From JAJVID01 sp035275805 (GTDB taxonomy: Bacteria > Acidobacteriota > Blastocatellia > RBC074): a DNA stretch of 14,658 bases. Position 1 is the first letter of the stretch; every line of letters starts with the position of its first letter. The stretch spans positions 1 through 14,658 of the forward strand of contig DATEMG010000439.1 in NCBI GenBank assembly GCA_035275805.1, in the 5' to 3' direction. The translations under genes and the position numbers were made by a program. This document shows, piece by piece, positions 13,784 to 14,658 of this stretch. The notes below the pieces were generated by a model. That model searched no databases. It was not told where the DNA came from and worked only from the letters and a program-made list of their open reading frames with translations.

Positions 13784-14413
13784 ATGAGCGACAGACCACT
13801 CCACGATCAACTTTTCGACTACCTGGCGGACGAAGCCGCCGCCTGTGTCATTTGCGAGCGGATGCGCGAGCGCAAGGCTGTGCTGAGCCGGCTCAACGGC
13901 GCGCTCAACACGCGAGTGATGTTCATCGCCGAAGCTCCGGGCCGCAACGGCGCCGACCGGACGCGAATCCCGTTTCACGGCGATACATCGGGCAGGAACT
14001 TCGAATCGCTTCTGGCCTCGATCAAACTGACGCGCGACGAAATCTTCATCACCAACGCCGTTCTCTGCAGCCCGCGCAAACCTTCCGGCGCAAACGACAG
14101 ACCCACCCGGTCTGAGATTCGCAACTGCTCCGCTTTCCTGCGCCGCCAGATCGAATTGATCAATCCGCCGGTCGTCGCCACGCTCGGCGCGGTCGCGCTC
14201 GACGCGCTGAAATTGATCGATGACCACGACTACCAGTTGCGCGAAGCGGCGGCTAGAATCCTTCGCTGGAACGGACGCTTGCTCGTGCCCCTCTATCATC
14301 CCAGCCCCCAGGTCATAATCACTGTGCGAACGCTCGAAGAGCAGAAACGCGATTTCCGCTCGATTATGAGAGCGATGAAGACAGCAGAACGCGGAACACG
14401 CGGAAAAAACTGA
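13784..14413 (+). CDS. Uracil-DNA glycosylase, [4Fe-4S] family 4-like
   Basis: This 209-residue cytoplasmic enzyme would remove uracil from DNA in base-excision repair. The fold is the UDG superfamily: motif A FIAEAPG (Glu50-Gly53), the TNAV segment (90-93) and motif B HPSP (172-175). Four cysteines, Cys21, Cys24, Cys95 and Cys115, sit as expected for the iron-sulfur cluster of family 4 enzymes. The stretch IPFHGDTSGRNFE replaces the more usual IPFVGRAGQLL, so a subfamily assignment is uncertain. The ATG at 13784 is chosen because the extension back to 13595 is encoded by the palindromic repeat (ERRHPCL / AGRDACAPR-type peptides). A GAGG lies very close to the start. The last eight residues (ERGTRGKN) and the stop come from the GCGGAACAC repeat. 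It is transcribed away from the membrane/ABC pair. Confidence 0.88.
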   Translation: MSDRPLHDQLFDYLADEAAACVICERMRERKAVLSRLNGALNTRVMFIAEAPGRNGADRTRIPFHGDTSGRNFESLLASIKLTRDEIFITNAVLCSPRKPSGANDRPTRSEIRNCSAFLRRQIELINPPVVATLGAVALDALKLIDDHDYQLREAAARILRWNGRLLVPLYHPSPQVIITVRTLEEQKRDFRSIMRAMKTAERGTRGKN

Positions 14414-14484
14414 ACACGCGGAAGGAAATTGAGAGACAACCCAGATCCTTCCGCGTGTTCCGCTATTTCCGCGTGTTCCGCGTT
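14388..14484. repeat. GCGGAACAC palindromic repeat at the 3' end of the glycosylase gene
   Basis: The outer arms 14388-14406 and 14466-14484 are a perfect 19-bp inverted pair; the inner arms 14412-14426 and 14446-14460 a perfect 15-bp pair. The words GCGGAACAC and CGGAA repeat on both sides. The left outer arm lies within the coding region, giving the final residues of the glycosylase, and the stop codon falls between the arms. It could act as the 3'-end hairpin of that transcript, but no T-run follows. Confidence 0.8.
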
Positions 14485-14602
14485 GCGGAAACTTTTGGCG
14501 CCAATATTCCCTTTCAACGTTTAATCAGTCAGCCGAGTAGATGTATTCGAGAGCGCGATTAGCTCCGCAAACTACACACCTATCACGGAGTCGACCTTAA
14601 GA

Positions 14603-14658
14603 ATGGAAATCGCGTTGATGCCTGAAAAAATTGAGGGTCGGGACGAGAGCCGCGACCG
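14603..14658 (+). CDS. Possible start of a further gene, cut by the window end
   Basis: An ATG at 14603 opens a frame that stays open to the end of the window (18 complete codons, MEIALMPEKIEGRDESRD). A GGAG at 14587-14590 lies 12 nt before it, a somewhat long spacing; an in-frame ATG at 14618 is an alternative. There is too little sequence to name a product. The bases 14485-14602 before it show nothing I can call: no clear promoter, RNA gene or repeat. Confidence 0.3.
   Translation, partial: MEIALMPEKIEGRDESRD

Noticed and set aside
14500..14600. A tRNA or small RNA gene in the gap after the glycosylase
   Set aside because: No cloverleaf arms or GGTTCRA T-loop sequence could be found on either strand.
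1..14658. A defence island, prophage or other mobile gene cluster
   Set aside because: No integrase, transposase, toxin, restriction, or phage gene is present; all genes are plausible housekeeping or envelope functions.

Overview
The window looks like a chromosomal segment from a member of the Acidobacteriota. No taxonomic marker is present; the inference rests on gene content. It has a secreted von Willebrand A protein of the type common in acidobacteria, and a PSCyt1/DUF1549/DUF1553 plus DUF1501 gene set typical of Planctomycetes, Verrucomicrobia and Acidobacteria. It also has exported multi-domain hydrolases, a GC-rich coding style, and intergenic gaps filled with short-word palindromic repeats. 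I see no phage, plasmid, insertion-sequence, CRISPR, rRNA or tRNA gene.

Layout. (1) 15-2184, minus strand: an exported vWA-domain protein, and 268 bp downstream of it a secreted HEAT-repeat protein. (2) 2409-6148, plus strand: exodeoxyribonuclease III, a 70-residue four-cysteine protein, a 65-residue protein, a 678-residue exported alpha/beta hydrolase (acetylxylan-esterase-like) and a 90-residue unknown protein. (3) 6283-11218, minus strand: a tight three-gene operon transcribed PSCyt1-PSD1 protein, then an exported 250-residue unknown, then a Tat-exported DUF1501 protein, with 11-bp gaps at both junctions. (4) 11402-13632, minus strand: a small four-helix membrane protein overlapping by 4 bp an ABC exporter half-subunit. 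(5) 13784-14413, plus strand: a [4Fe-4S] uracil-DNA glycosylase. The last 245 bp hold a palindromic repeat and possibly the first codons of another gene.

Functional reading. The PSD1/DUF1501 operon and the hydrolase suggest envelope or periplasmic turnover of complex carbon, though substrates cannot be read from the sequence. ExoIII and UDG both act in base-excision repair but sit 11 kb apart in separate transcription units. The small membrane protein and ABC subunit are translationally coupled. The ABC subunit has Asp in place of the usual catalytic Glu, as in the MdlA/BmrC half of heterodimeric exporters, yet no partner is next to it.

The most striking layer is not protein-coding. Seven intergenic palindromes belong to different short-word families (GAGGATC, CACAAAG, TTTCATTTTCC, CACAGAG/CCACCGCAGGA, CTTTGCGC, GCAGGCATCCCTGCCTGC, GCGGAACAC). 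The same kind of word material also sits inside reading frames: in the HEAT protein, twice in the PSD1 protein, in the ABC linker and at the C-terminus of the glycosylase. This suggests repeats that spread or expand through the genome, tolerated in linkers and gene ends. No mobilising enzyme is in view.
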